The notes below the pieces were generated by a model. The model was not told where the DNA came from. It did not search any database and was given only the letters and a program-made list of their open reading frames with translations. From the NCBI RefSeq assembly GCF_003217495.1, contig NZ_QJSW01000024.1, positions 1 through 34,359 on the forward strand: a stretch of 34,359 nt of DNA, written 5' to 3'. Of this stretch, positions 8,964 through 16,656 are shown in pieces; position 1 is the first letter of the stretch; the number at the start of each line of letters is the position of its first letter. This DNA comes from Paenibacillus barcinonensis (GTDB lineage: Bacteria > Bacillota > Bacilli > Paenibacillales > Paenibacillaceae). The position numbers and the translations under genes are program-made.

Positions 8964-9998
8964 TTAATCCAGCAAAGAGAGCACCCTCTCGATGTACTGC
9001 TCAGCCCACGTTGCAAAAGGCAGATCGTCCTCCCAGGTCACCTGTCCGGTTGCTTTGGCCTCGCCCCACCACAGAATACGCTGATACAGCAAGTGCATGC
9101 GAAGTCGTGAACGAAAATATGCACACTTCTCTGGATTATCTGCACAGATCAGCTCCCGGTAGCGGCGTAGAAATCGGGCTGCCAGATCGGGCTGTCCCTC
9201 CCGCAAATATCTTGCGGTCATTTTGGTCAGATCGGCTGTCCCGTCTCCGAAATAAGCGGTTGTAAAATCAAATAATCCACTGAGCTTCCACCGTGATGCA
9301 GGCTGATCCCCTTTCTGGATCAGAAAGTTCTCGACCTTGAAATCGCCCATCACAAATTCATGAACTGCCGAAGCCAAAAAAGCGGATTCGGATCGCTTCA
9401 ATTGCTCATCTACCCAGCGTATGTCAGCATCGGTGATAACAGCGTATTTCTCTGCATCATGCAGCCAGTGGCGAATACTGCCATACAGCCAGTCCACATA
9501 CGAGCCGGCAAAAGGCATGATTTTGTCTGCAACAGGGTCGTATTCCCCGGCATCTGGAACTTTCCAATGGTGCAGATGGGTTAACGTTTCAGCGAGCAAA
9601 TCGGCAATGTCTTCATGGTCTTGAGAAGTCAGAGTCGCTTGAAAATTCGGTTCATACAAGTGACACCCGGGCAGCTTGGGCATGATCGCGTAGCTCCAAC
9701 CGAGTGGTTGTGCATCTTTCTGGATATGATAAGGCAAGGGTACAGGGATGGACGTGCGCACAGCCAGCTGCTCTACAAAAAACTGCTCCTCCAGGAACTG
9801 TCCATTGTATAATGGATTTCCTTTCAGAATGAACTCACCTTGCGTCGTTTCCACGAACAGCGTTTGGCCCATGACACCTTGGGCTGTCCGTTGATAGTGA
9901 ACTAATGCTCCGAGATTGAAATGATCAAGAGCCTGTTGCAGATCCTGTTCGGTGATATGACCGAGACCATTGGCAGCAAAGTATATACGAGTAGTCAT
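8964..9998 (-). CDS. Aminoglycoside phosphotransferase-fold family protein
   Basis: A 344-residue kinase-like protein of the APH/choline kinase superfamily. Visible elements are a VAIK-like FILKG (Lys59) that would contact ATP, a catalytic-loop segment MGDFKVEN (Asp219, Asn224) and a metal-binding LFDF (Asp244). The usual H-G-D of the Brenner motif reads M-G-D here, so the His before the catalytic Asp is lost while the Asp and Asn remain. It starts 20 bases after the stop of the TPR-SUKH-Imm51 gene, with ribosome binding site AAGGAG, and is probably co-transcribed. The substrate is unknown. A true aminoglycoside resistance role should not be assumed. Confidence 0.85.
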   Translation of the reverse strand: MTTRIYFAANGLGHITEQDLQQALDHFNLGALVHYQRTAQGVMGQTLFVETTQGEFILKGNPLYNGQFLEEQFFVEQLAVRTSIPVPLPYHIQKDAQPLGWSYAIMPKLPGCHLYEPNFQATLTSQDHEDIADLLAETLTHLHHWKVPDAGEYDPVADKIMPFAGSYVDWLYGSIRHWLHDAEKYAVITDADIRWVDEQLKRSESAFLASAVHEFVMGDFKVENFLIQKGDQPASRWKLSGLFDFTTAYFGDGTADLTKMTARYLREGQPDLAARFLRRYRELICADNPEKCAYFRSRLRMHLLYQRILWWGEAKATGQVTWEDDLPFATWAEQYIERVLSLLD

Positions 9999-10018
9999 AG
10001 AAGGCTCCTTATCTCTTC

Positions 10019-11368
10019 TTAATCAAGCTCTGCTCTGGAAAACAGATCCATAATAAGATCGTGCTGCTCACACGCCTGCTTGAATCCAAGAATAAAGGTA
10101 ATAAGTGCTTCTTTATCATTTGTATACACACAGAACATGTCGGCTTCGGGATCGAAACGAATAACTGAAGTCAGATGCGGCATCTTTTCTTCAAGAAACA
10201 CAGCTGCAAGGGAGGCCCAGTCATACCCGCCGCCTTCGAACCCTTCATCTGCGCGTGTATCAAAGACATCCTGTAGATAGGAGCCTGCATTTAATATGAC
10301 GGAATAGGAGCCGCTGCCTCCATCAATGAACTTAAAAGGGGCAATGGCTTCTTTGGAGAACGCTGTCGTGCTCTGGTTTTCTGCGAATACAGCGGTAATT
10401 GCCTGTTCTTCGTCCATAAACTCATAATCCTCTTCATCTAGTAAACCCCGAATAAAAACTTCGAAGTTCGGCGCCAGATAAGTAATTTCATAATCACTCT
10501 CCTGATCCACATGAACGACACAAGGCTCACCCTGAGGTCCACAGAAGCGATAGTCCAGCATAACGACATCATGACCAGCCGATGGGCAGTCACAGATGAC
10601 AACCCCAAGATCAGGGTATCCCCAATCTTCGATCATAAAGCGACTGCCGAACTCTCCACCAAGGGAATACATCTTATCGCGTCCGATCCCCAAGATGCTT
10701 GTTATGGCGATATGATCTTCTGCCCAGCTTGTGCTCTCTTGGGTCGGGAACATGGTGCGTGTGGGTACACCACCATTTTGTGTGTTCATCAGCTGAATAT
10801 AAGAAGCGGGGAGTATATAGCCGAGTTCCTGTTCAATGGACTGTTGTAATTCTGCGTCAAAAGGTGCAGACACATGGTTGTCTCGAGCATAATCGCTTTG
10901 CTGCCAGAACGTTGCAGGATCGTAAGTTCCTGAAGCGGCCTGGAGCTGATTTAGTGTTCCATTTTGTTCCCATTCTGTCTGCTCCGTTTGCCAGCGAAGG
11001 CGATCGCGATCCATTTTAGCTGCTTTGGGGCGAATCCAGTCCAGAAATTCCAAGGTGGATTCATCGTGGGGGTCGAGTCGATCAGCTTCTTCAAAAGCAG
11101 CCTGAGCCAGTTTATATTCAGCAATATGATAGTAGGCGTATCCTAACCTGTACTGCCATAAAGGGTCTGCTTGACCTTGATCCTTGATATCGTATAACAG
11201 CCGGATCGCCTTGCGATAGTTTTGCACATTGTTATAGGCTCTCGCCAGTTGACCGATCGTTTCATAATCCTGCTCCGATTCGGGTAACTTTTCAAGACGC
11301 TGAACGATGAGAGCATAGTTTTCTTCTGCATGCCAGGTGTTGATCTGTTCTAGCAATTCCTTGTCCAT
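10019..11368 (-). CDS. TPR, SUKH (SMI1/KNR4) and Imm51-like multi-domain immunity protein
   Basis: A 449-residue soluble acidic protein with three parts: an N-terminal tetratricopeptide-like helical region (about 1-115), a SUKH-type SMI1/KNR4 domain (about 171-312) and a C-terminal domain (about 343-448) that resembles immunity protein 51, including FEGGGYDWASLAAVFLEE and a closing DLFSRAELD. SUKH and Imm51 domains are best known as antidotes to contact-dependent or polymorphic toxins, and fused immunity domains occur as poly-immunity proteins. No toxin gene lies nearby, so it may defend against toxins from kin or competitors. It is the first gene of an operon with the kinase-like gene. The SUKH call is firm; the Imm51 call is from memory of the family pattern. 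Confidence 0.82.
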   Translation of the reverse strand: MDKELLEQINTWHAEENYALIVQRLEKLPESEQDYETIGQLARAYNNVQNYRKAIRLLYDIKDQGQADPLWQYRLGYAYYHIAEYKLAQAAFEEADRLDPHDESTLEFLDWIRPKAAKMDRDRLRWQTEQTEWEQNGTLNQLQAASGTYDPATFWQQSDYARDNHVSAPFDAELQQSIEQELGYILPASYIQLMNTQNGGVPTRTMFPTQESTSWAEDHIAITSILGIGRDKMYSLGGEFGSRFMIEDWGYPDLGVVICDCPSAGHDVVMLDYRFCGPQGEPCVVHVDQESDYEITYLAPNFEVFIRGLLDEEDYEFMDEEQAITAVFAENQSTTAFSKEAIAPFKFIDGGSGSYSVILNAGSYLQDVFDTRADEGFEGGGYDWASLAAVFLEEKMPHLTSVIRFDPEADMFCVYTNDKEALITFILGFKQACEQHDLIMDLFSRAELD

Positions 11369-11431
11369 AAGTAGACCTCATTTCATATAGAAAAAATATG
11401 AAGCTCTGTCCACTATTTTACAAGGTTTAGA

Positions 11432-11490
11432 TACAAAAAAACACTCTCCCTGCTGGCAGCGTGAATCTTTCCAACATGGAGAGTGTTTAA
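11432..11490 (-). terminator. Intrinsic terminator of the nrdA-nrdB operon
   Basis: An 11-bp perfect stem (11439-11449 with 11478-11488). On the minus strand it ends in seven T residues. It lies about 110 bases past the nrdB stop and before the next leftward gene. Confidence 0.85.
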
Positions 11491-11599
11491 AGGTAGACAG
11501 TAGTTTTCAAGATCGGCAGGGTACTCATGCAGAGTCTGTACAGATGCGAAGAGCAACCTGCACTAAGCTTGCAATAAGAGGCTGTAGGTTACAAGGTTC

Positions 11600-12631
11600 T
11601 TACAGATCGTCAAATCCGTTATCGTCGCCCACTTTACCGTAGTTACGGGATTTGGCCTCGAAGAAGTCGGTTTTCGTTGCGTTCAGCGCTTCGTCGGAGA
11701 AGGGTTTGATCCAAGGCATGCAGTTCACATCAACGCCTTCATACGCTTTTTCCATACCCATCAGACGCAAGCGTTTGTTCGCTGTGTATTTGATGTAATC
11801 CCCCAGCTCATTGAGGTCGATGCCGCGAACGTTGCTGAGTGTATAATGTGCCCAGTTTGTTTCAAGCTCAACGGCGCGGTCAATCGTTTTGTACACGTAT
11901 TCCATGTTCTCTGGTGTGTTGAGTTCAGGGAAATCTACAAGCAGCTGCTTGAACACTTCAGCGAAGAAGTAGCAGTGCTGGTTCTCATCCCGCTGGATAT
12001 ACGAGATCATTTGGCTGGTTGCCATCATTTTCTGGTCACGAGCCAGGTTATAGAAGAATGCAAACGTACTATAGAAGAAGATGCCTTCCAGAATGAGATC
12101 GGCTACCATCGCTTGGAAGAACGTCTGTGGAGACGGATTGTCCCGGAAGCTTTGGTAGATATCTGCGATGAAACGGTTACGGTCCAGCAATACCGGATCA
12201 TGCTTCCAGTATTCAAAAATCTCTTTCTGCTCCTGATCGGATACGATGGAAGATAGCACGTAGGAGTAGGATTGGTTATGAACAACTTCCTGCTGTCCGA
12301 TAATTGCCGAGATCGCTTCAAGCGAAGAGTCTGTAAAGTAACGCTTCACGTCACCCACAAACATCGTCTGCATGGAATCCAGTACAGCCAGCAGGGAGAT
12401 GTTGATTTTGAATGTACGCTTCTCTTCTTCGTCCAGCTGAGCGAACTGGGAAGCATCCTTGGACATTGGAATCTCATCGGCAATCCAGTGATTGAGCAGA
12501 AGCACTTTATACAATTTATACATATGAGGCATACGAATGTCGTTCCAGTTCAGGATACCCGAGCATTCACCTTCAATAATACGGGTCGATTGGTTAGGGG
12601 CTTCGGTGTTAAAAATTTTCTGTACTTGCAT
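11600..12631 (-). CDS. nrdB: Ribonucleotide reductase class I, beta subunit
   Basis: A 343-residue ferritin-like subunit that holds the metal-radical cofactor for ribonucleotide reduction. Predicted metal ligands are Asp85, Glu115, His118, Glu182, Glu216 and His219 (motifs LDS, EVVH, LEGIFFY and RDENQH). A tyrosine at 122 sits at the same spacing from His118 as the E. coli radical Tyr122, so this is a tyrosyl-radical enzyme rather than a radical-lacking class. It is the second gene of a leftward nrdA-nrdB operon. No nrdI is present, which argues for class Ia-type assembly unless nrdI lies elsewhere. nrdB is the better symbol, but an nrdF-type assignment is not excluded. Confidence 0.93.
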   Translation of the reverse strand: MQVQKIFNTEAPNQSTRIIEGECSGILNWNDIRMPHMYKLYKVLLLNHWIADEIPMSKDASQFAQLDEEEKRTFKINISLLAVLDSMQTMFVGDVKRYFTDSSLEAISAIIGQQEVVHNQSYSYVLSSIVSDQEQKEIFEYWKHDPVLLDRNRFIADIYQSFRDNPSPQTFFQAMVADLILEGIFFYSTFAFFYNLARDQKMMATSQMISYIQRDENQHCYFFAEVFKQLLVDFPELNTPENMEYVYKTIDRAVELETNWAHYTLSNVRGIDLNELGDYIKYTANKRLRLMGMEKAYEGVDVNCMPWIKPFSDEALNATKTDFFEAKSRNYGKVGDDNGFDDL

Positions 12632-12693
12632 AATCCGTTCACTCCTTGTGGCATATATATAACATCATTCGATGCTGTGGTCAGGTTTTGGGC

Positions 12694-12741
12694 AAAAAAA
12701 GAACCAGGGCAACGCTATTTTGCATTCAAAACAGGATGCCC
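12694..12741 (-). terminator. Weak intrinsic terminator or attenuator between nrdA and nrdB
   Basis: On the minus strand GGGCA pairs with TGCCC, with an inner TTTTG/CAAAA stem around a 4-base loop and unpaired bases between, followed within 7 bases by seven T (plus-strand A run 12694-12700). It sits in the 126-base gap between the two genes. The outer stem is short, so it could partly reduce read-through into nrdB or act as an mRNA-processing hairpin. Confidence 0.4.
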
Positions 12742-12757
12742 CGGTGGTCATCTTACA

Positions 12758-15091
12758 TCAGCTTGCGCAGGAATCGCATTCCTCGATCGTTAACGCACGG
12801 CTTCGAACATAATACGTGGATTTCATACCGGCTCTCCAGGCGTGCAGATGCAGCTCCAGGAACTCCGTCGCTTTGATATCCGGACGAACATACAGGTTGA
12901 AGCTTTGACCCTGGTCAACGTGACGCTGACGGGCAGCCGCCATATTGATGGAGGCATGCTGATCGACCATGAATGCTGTCTTGTAGTACCAGATCGTTTT
13001 TTCGGATAGATCCGGTGCCGGGTTGGCAATTTTGTATGTTGTTTTTTCTTCATATGACAACAGCTCGTAAAGCGGGTCGATGCTTGCTGTTGAACCAGCG
13101 ATGATGGATGTGGAACCGTTTGGTGCGATAGCAAACATCCAGGCGTTACGTACACCGTTTTGTTTAACCTGCGCTTGAAGTTCTTTCCACTGCTCTGTAG
13201 TTACGAATTCGCCTACGCGTTCACCTGTAGTGTACTCGCGTTGGTCAAAGTAATGACCACTTTCCCAGTCGGAGCCCTTGAACTTCGGATAATGTCCTTT
13301 TTCTTTGGACAGCTCCATGCTGGCCTGCACGAGCAGATAGTTAATTTTTTCGTACAAATTATCGTTATAAGTGACAGCTTCCTCAGACTCCCAGCGGATA
13401 CCTTCAAGAGCAAGCAGGTGATGCAGTCCGAAGGTTCCCAGACCGACAGCGCGGTACTGACTGTTCGTGTATTGAGCTTGCAGCACTTCAATATTGTTGA
13501 TGTCGATGACGTTGTCCAGCATGCGAACCTGAATTGGAATCAGGCGCTCCAGTACGTTATGAGGTACGGCGCGAGCCAGATGGATCGAATTCAGGTTGCA
13601 GACCACGAAGTCGCCAGGCACTTTGGAGATCACGATGCGCGTTTGTCCATCCTTGGTCACCAGCTCTTCTTTTTCCACGACAGTAGCGGATTGGTTCTGC
13701 ATAATCTCGGTGCACAGATTGGACGAGTACACCATACCATGTGCACGGTTCGGATTCGCACGGTTAACGGTATCACGGTAGAACATGTACGGCGTGCCTG
13801 TTTCCAGCTGTGATTTCATGACACGTTTCATGATGTCAATCGCTTGTACCGTAATACGGGACAGCAGCGGGTGGTTCACGGCTTCCTCATATTTCTCGCG
13901 GAATGCACCTGCGCCGAAGGACTCATCGTAGAAATCCTCCAGACCCAGTGCGCGGCCGTTCTCGTCTTTCCAGCCCATGACTTTTTTGGTTTCGTGCGGA
14001 CAGAACAGGCTCCATTCACCACGGCTTGCGACACGCTCCATGAACAGGTCAGGCAAGCAAACGCCGTGGAATACGTCATGCGCACGCATCCGCTCGTCAC
14101 CGTTGTTCAGCTTCAGGTCGAGGAACGCCAGAATGTCTTTGTGGAAGACATCAAGGTATACCGCGATTGCGCCTTTACGCGTACCAAGCTGGTCTACGCT
14201 TACTGCCGTGTTGTTCAATTGGCGAATCCAAGGGATAACGCCTGAGCTAGTATTTTTGTGGCCGCGGATATCTGAACCACGCGCTCTGACCTTACCAAGA
14301 TACACGCCGATACCGCCGCCCATCTTACTCAAACGGGCTACGTCTGTATTGGAATCAAAGATGCCCTCCAGAGAGTCGTCCACGGTGTCGATGAAGCAGC
14401 TGGATAGCTGTCCGGCTACCTTCTTACCTGCATTGGACATCGTAGGTGTAGCTGCCGTCATGTACATGTTGCTCATTGCCCAGTATGCTTCCTTTACCAG
14501 ATCCATACGTTTCTCCGCAGGCTCCTGGTGCATCAGGTACATTGCAATGATCATGTAGCGCTCCTGTGGCAGCTCCATCACTTTTCCGTCAAAATCATTG
14601 GCGAGGTAACGTTCTGCCAGTGTGAGCAGTCCGATGTAATCGAAGAGCAGGTCATTGCGATAGTCAATGCACTCTGCAAGCTCGTCAATCTGTTCCTTGG
14701 TGTAACATTCCAGCAGTTCCTCGCGATAGATGCCTTTTTTGACAAGGTCAACAATCAGCGGATGGAATGCACCGTAAGGCTCGTCCGGGTAGGATTTGTA
14801 TCTGCGGTTGGTTGCCGCTTTTTTGTATAGGGATGTGAGCAGGGATCTCGCTGCTGCAAATTTCCAGTTCGGCTCTTCTTTTGTTACCAGCTCCAGAGCG
14901 CTCATCATAAAAGCATTGCTGATCTCGTCTCCGGTAACTTCGTCACGACGAAGCTTGCTGGTTACTCCGCGTACCAGACGTTCCTTGTCGAGCATGTCCA
15001 GTCCCTCCAGGATACGATCGGCATACACCGAGATACGCATCTCGTCAAAAGCAAGCTGGCGATTGTTCGGCTTGGTCACAACTTGTGGCAT
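12758..15091 (-). CDS. nrdA: Ribonucleotide reductase class I, alpha subunit
   Basis: The 777-residue catalytic subunit, which makes dNDPs from NDPs. The active site is readable: thiyl-radical Cys460 within NLCTE (Asn458, Glu462), the substrate-reducing pair Cys232 and Cys498, and a C-terminal CDSC shuttle (772-775). The first 100 or so residues resemble part of an ATP-cone but lack the usual lysine/arginine-rich nucleotide-binding start, so overall-activity control by dATP may be altered. It is followed after 126 bases by nrdB. Ribosome binding site GTGAGGA precedes the ATG. Expression probably starts about 505 bases upstream, at a promoter overlapped by an NrdR box. Confidence 0.95.
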   Translation of the reverse strand: MPQVVTKPNNRQLAFDEMRISVYADRILEGLDMLDKERLVRGVTSKLRRDEVTGDEISNAFMMSALELVTKEEPNWKFAAARSLLTSLYKKAATNRRYKSYPDEPYGAFHPLIVDLVKKGIYREELLECYTKEQIDELAECIDYRNDLLFDYIGLLTLAERYLANDFDGKVMELPQERYMIIAMYLMHQEPAEKRMDLVKEAYWAMSNMYMTAATPTMSNAGKKVAGQLSSCFIDTVDDSLEGIFDSNTDVARLSKMGGGIGVYLGKVRARGSDIRGHKNTSSGVIPWIRQLNNTAVSVDQLGTRKGAIAVYLDVFHKDILAFLDLKLNNGDERMRAHDVFHGVCLPDLFMERVASRGEWSLFCPHETKKVMGWKDENGRALGLEDFYDESFGAGAFREKYEEAVNHPLLSRITVQAIDIMKRVMKSQLETGTPYMFYRDTVNRANPNRAHGMVYSSNLCTEIMQNQSATVVEKEELVTKDGQTRIVISKVPGDFVVCNLNSIHLARAVPHNVLERLIPIQVRMLDNVIDINNIEVLQAQYTNSQYRAVGLGTFGLHHLLALEGIRWESEEAVTYNDNLYEKINYLLVQASMELSKEKGHYPKFKGSDWESGHYFDQREYTTGERVGEFVTTEQWKELQAQVKQNGVRNAWMFAIAPNGSTSIIAGSTASIDPLYELLSYEEKTTYKIANPAPDLSEKTIWYYKTAFMVDQHASINMAAARQRHVDQGQSFNLYVRPDIKATEFLELHLHAWRAGMKSTYYVRSRALTIEECDSCAS

Positions 15092-15133
15092 GAAAATTCC
15101 TCACTTTCACATGATAAAAAAATAAATTGAACC

Positions 15134-15181
15134 ATTCTTAAATTAAGAATAGGATGGTGTACTCTCAGTGGTGTACTCTCA
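15134..15181. repeat. 17-bp palindrome and tandem 13-bp repeat just upstream of nrdA
   Basis: 15134-15150 is a perfect palindrome with one central base, ATTCTTAA-A-TTAAGAAT; its inner part is a 7-1-7 inverted repeat, the geometry of Fur/PerR-family operators. Immediately beside it TGGTGTACTCTCA occurs twice (15155-15167 and 15169-15181) with a period of 14. Both lie in the nrdA leader, 43 to 90 bases before the start codon. Function unknown: protein operator or mRNA hairpin. Confidence 0.55.
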
Positions 15182-15577
15182 AATGAAGTCAAAATAAGGT
15201 CTGCAATGCGGCTGTTTATGCGGTGACAGACTCATCCTAGAATCACGTTACAAAGGTGTATACACAGCACATGCCCATACAAAAAGCATTCTCCCTGCCT
15301 TCCGGCTGAAAATGCCCGTTCATGTTGCGGCTTCTTGAATGTCTTCGCCATACAGGTGTCGGACAGAACAAGGTGCAGTATGTAAGCTTTTGTCTGATCA
15401 AGTCGTGTCTGCTAAATAAAGGATACCGGGTGCAGTCCAAACAGCCCCGTTAACCTCCGTGTCAGTTCTGTTTCGAGAAAGCGATTTACACCTACTGGGG
15501 CGTACCTTTAGAGGTGATTTCATCCTGTTTTTCGCGAGATTCCAGAGGTTGACCCATAGAAGCGGGGTGAAGCGGCA
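15182..15577 (-). other. Long nrdA leader, no gene, some base-pairing potential
   Basis: About 400 bases of the predicted 5' untranslated region of nrdA. No ORF here has convincing coding character. On the minus strand GCCCC and GGGGC (plus 15497-15501 and 15444-15448) can pair, enclosing a GTGT/ACAC pairing (plus 15488-15491 and 15459-15462) and a small TTTC/GAAA hairpin. This suggests a folded leader, but it does not match a riboswitch class that I recognise. Confidence 0.35.
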
Positions 15578-15632
15578 TTACTACATTTTGTTGCTGTTAG
15601 AATACTGTAACCCAACATATAGTGTTTGTAAA
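15578..15632 (-). promoter_or_regulatory. nrdA promoter with paired NrdR boxes
   Basis: Minus-strand promoter TTTACA (plus 15627-15632), 17 bases, TACAGT (15604-15609). The 17-base spacer is almost entirely filled by a site (15610-15625) matching the NrdR box consensus ACACTATATATAGTGT at 13 of 16 positions. A second, weaker site (15578-15593, 9 of 16) begins exactly 32 bases away, about three helical turns, the usual spacing for cooperative NrdR pairs. NrdR represses ribonucleotide reductase genes in response to dATP/ATP. Confidence 0.7.
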
Positions 15633-15765
15633 CAGGGGTGAACCAGTAAAACGTAATTCCGAGTATACCATCTAAGCTGCGAATCCGCAAAGGAAAAGGA
15701 TTGGAAGATTTGAAGTTTATGCGAAAAAAAATTTATCAAAAATGGAATGACGTCATCACGTCAGT

Positions 15766-15795
15766 TTGAATTTGCGTGCTTTTAGCTGGTAAAAT
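15766..15795 (+). promoter_or_regulatory. Possible sigma-A promoter of the thiamine-binding-type gene
   Basis: TTGAAT (15766-15771), 18 bases, TAAAAT (15790-15795) with an extended -10 TG (TGGTAAAAT), ending 70 bases before the GTG start. A TGACGTCA palindrome (15748-15755) lies just upstream of the -35. No TPP riboswitch motif is visible. Confidence 0.45.
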
Positions 15796-15865
15796 AAATG
15801 GAGTCAAAACTCGACTAAAACTTGAGCGGCAACGGTTAATCGGGGCCCAGAGGAGGCAGAGCGAA

Positions 15866-16192
15866 GTGGCAATTGCAGAAGTAACCGTTATTCCGATTGG
15901 AACAGGAACCACCAGTCTGAGCAGCTATGTAGCGGATATGCAAAAAATATTGGAAAGGCAGCGCGGCATTACATATCAGCTGACTTCGATGAGCACCATT
16001 ATTGAAGGCCCGCTGAACGAAGTGTTCACCGCCATCGCGGCTCTACATGAAGCTCCGTTTCTGTCAGGAGCCCAGCGTGTTTCCACATCCGTCAAAATTG
16101 ATGACCGGCGTGACAAGCCCGATGCCTCCAGTGTGCAGAAGCTGCAATCTGTACAGGACAAGCTGACCTTATTGCATAACAGACCCAATTAA
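15866..16192 (+). CDS. MTH1187/YqgV-type thiamine-binding protein
   Basis: A 108-residue protein of the MTH1187/YkoF-like superfamily (DUF77), small ferredoxin-like proteins reported to bind thiamine or related ligands. The family pattern is clear: AEVTVIPIGTG at the N-terminus, then SSYVADMQKIL, a central YQLTSMSTIIEG, and VSTSVKIDDRRDK. The start is GTG at 15866, chosen because AGGAGG lies 9 bases upstream and the protein then begins MAIAEVTV like its relatives; longer in-frame extensions lack a ribosome binding site. No thiamine biosynthesis or transport gene is adjacent, so the role is only a family inference. Confidence 0.88.
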   Translation: MAIAEVTVIPIGTGTTSLSSYVADMQKILERQRGITYQLTSMSTIIEGPLNEVFTAIAALHEAPFLSGAQRVSTSVKIDDRRDKPDASSVQKLQSVQDKLTLLHNRPN

Positions 16193-16284
16193 TGTAAGGC
16201 AAGAAATGTGGAGTGGAAAATTTCAATGCATACGAATGGTTATGTAGAAGGTTGTATATAGAAGAAGCATGTAGATTGTTGTTG

Positions 16285-16327
16285 AAAAAAGACCGCATGT
16301 CCCGATTCAAGGGAGGTGCGGTCTTTT
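16285..16327 (+). terminator. Intrinsic terminator after the thiamine-binding-type gene
   Basis: An 11-bp perfect stem (16287-16297 with 16317-16327), extended inside by CCC/GGG, ending in TTTT. The loop and 3' arm contain GGGAGG, a strong ribosome binding site for the short ORF that starts at 16326, so this structure could both stop transcription and hide that site. Confidence 0.75.
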
Positions 16328-16463
16328 GGGGTTCGGCTATCAACCGGATTATCTGAAGTCGGAGATGTATTTCGATGATGATGGCGCAGGCTCTATTGAA
16401 GCAAGGCGACCCTACGCCTATTTTTATGATGAGCCCGGTCCACTGTGTGTCTCATGCATATAG
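16326..16463 (+). CDS. Possible 45-residue acidic, tyrosine-rich miniprotein (unrecognised)
   Basis: An ORF starting with TTG at 16326, preceded at about 8 bases by AAGGGAGGT, a near-perfect ribosome binding site. The product has five tyrosines and many acidic residues (MYFDDDG; YAYFYDEPGP) and ends PLCVSCI. I recognise no family. For: the ribosome binding site and spacing, and its position just before three sporulation miniprotein genes. Against: the non-ATG start, the short length and the start codon overlapping the end of a terminator stem. An internal ATG at 16365 would give 32 residues but has no good ribosome binding site. Confidence 0.35.
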   Translation: MGFGYQPDYLKSEMYFDDDGAGSIEARRPYAYFYDEPGPLCVSCI

Positions 16464-16496
16464 TGAATTGTACCTCAAATCGAAGGAGGGGTTTAC

Positions 16497-16613
16497 ATGG
16501 GTGGAGTTGTAGGTGGAGTAGGTTACGGTGTTGGTGGTGCATGGACTTCGACTGGTGCAATTCTGGTTCTCTTTATCCTGCTGGTTATCATTTCTAAAGC
16601 ATTCCTGGTTTAA
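16497..16613 (+). CDS. YjcZ-family sporulation miniprotein (38 residues)
   Basis: A very short protein with a Gly/Val-rich head, then AWTSTGAILVLFILLVIISK, one hydrophobic membrane-spanning helix, and the ending AFLV. This is the signature of the YjcZ family, tiny single-pass proteins found in spore-forming Firmicutes and linked to sporulation. The ribosome binding site is AAGGAGG, 7-8 bases before the ATG. A near-identical tail occurs in the next two genes, so the three are tandem paralogues. It probably shares a transcript with the gene 43 bases downstream. Confidence 0.88.
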   Translation: MGGVVGGVGYGVGGAWTSTGAILVLFILLVIISKAFLV

Positions 16614-16656
16614 AAAACCATTTGGATTCTAACGATGATGTAAAGGAGGGATAAAC

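Noticed and set aside
8834..9265. A plus-strand ORF opposite the kinase-like gene
   Set aside because: Antisense shadow beginning inside the terminator hairpin, with no domain.
13844..14558. Long plus-strand ORFs opposite nrdA
   Set aside because: Shadows of a well-conserved gene on the other strand; no ribosome binding sites or domains.
15248..15289. A 13-codon leader peptide on the minus strand in the nrdA leader
   Set aside because: The AGGGAG site is only a base or so from the ATG and the peptide shows no regulatory codon pattern.
15182..15577. Cobalamin or TPP riboswitch upstream of nrdA or of the thiamine-binding-type gene
   Set aside because: A GGTGTAAATCGC stretch on the minus strand recalls part of a B12 box, but the GCCACTG core is absent; on the plus strand the TPP CTGAGA and CTGAACCTGA elements are absent.
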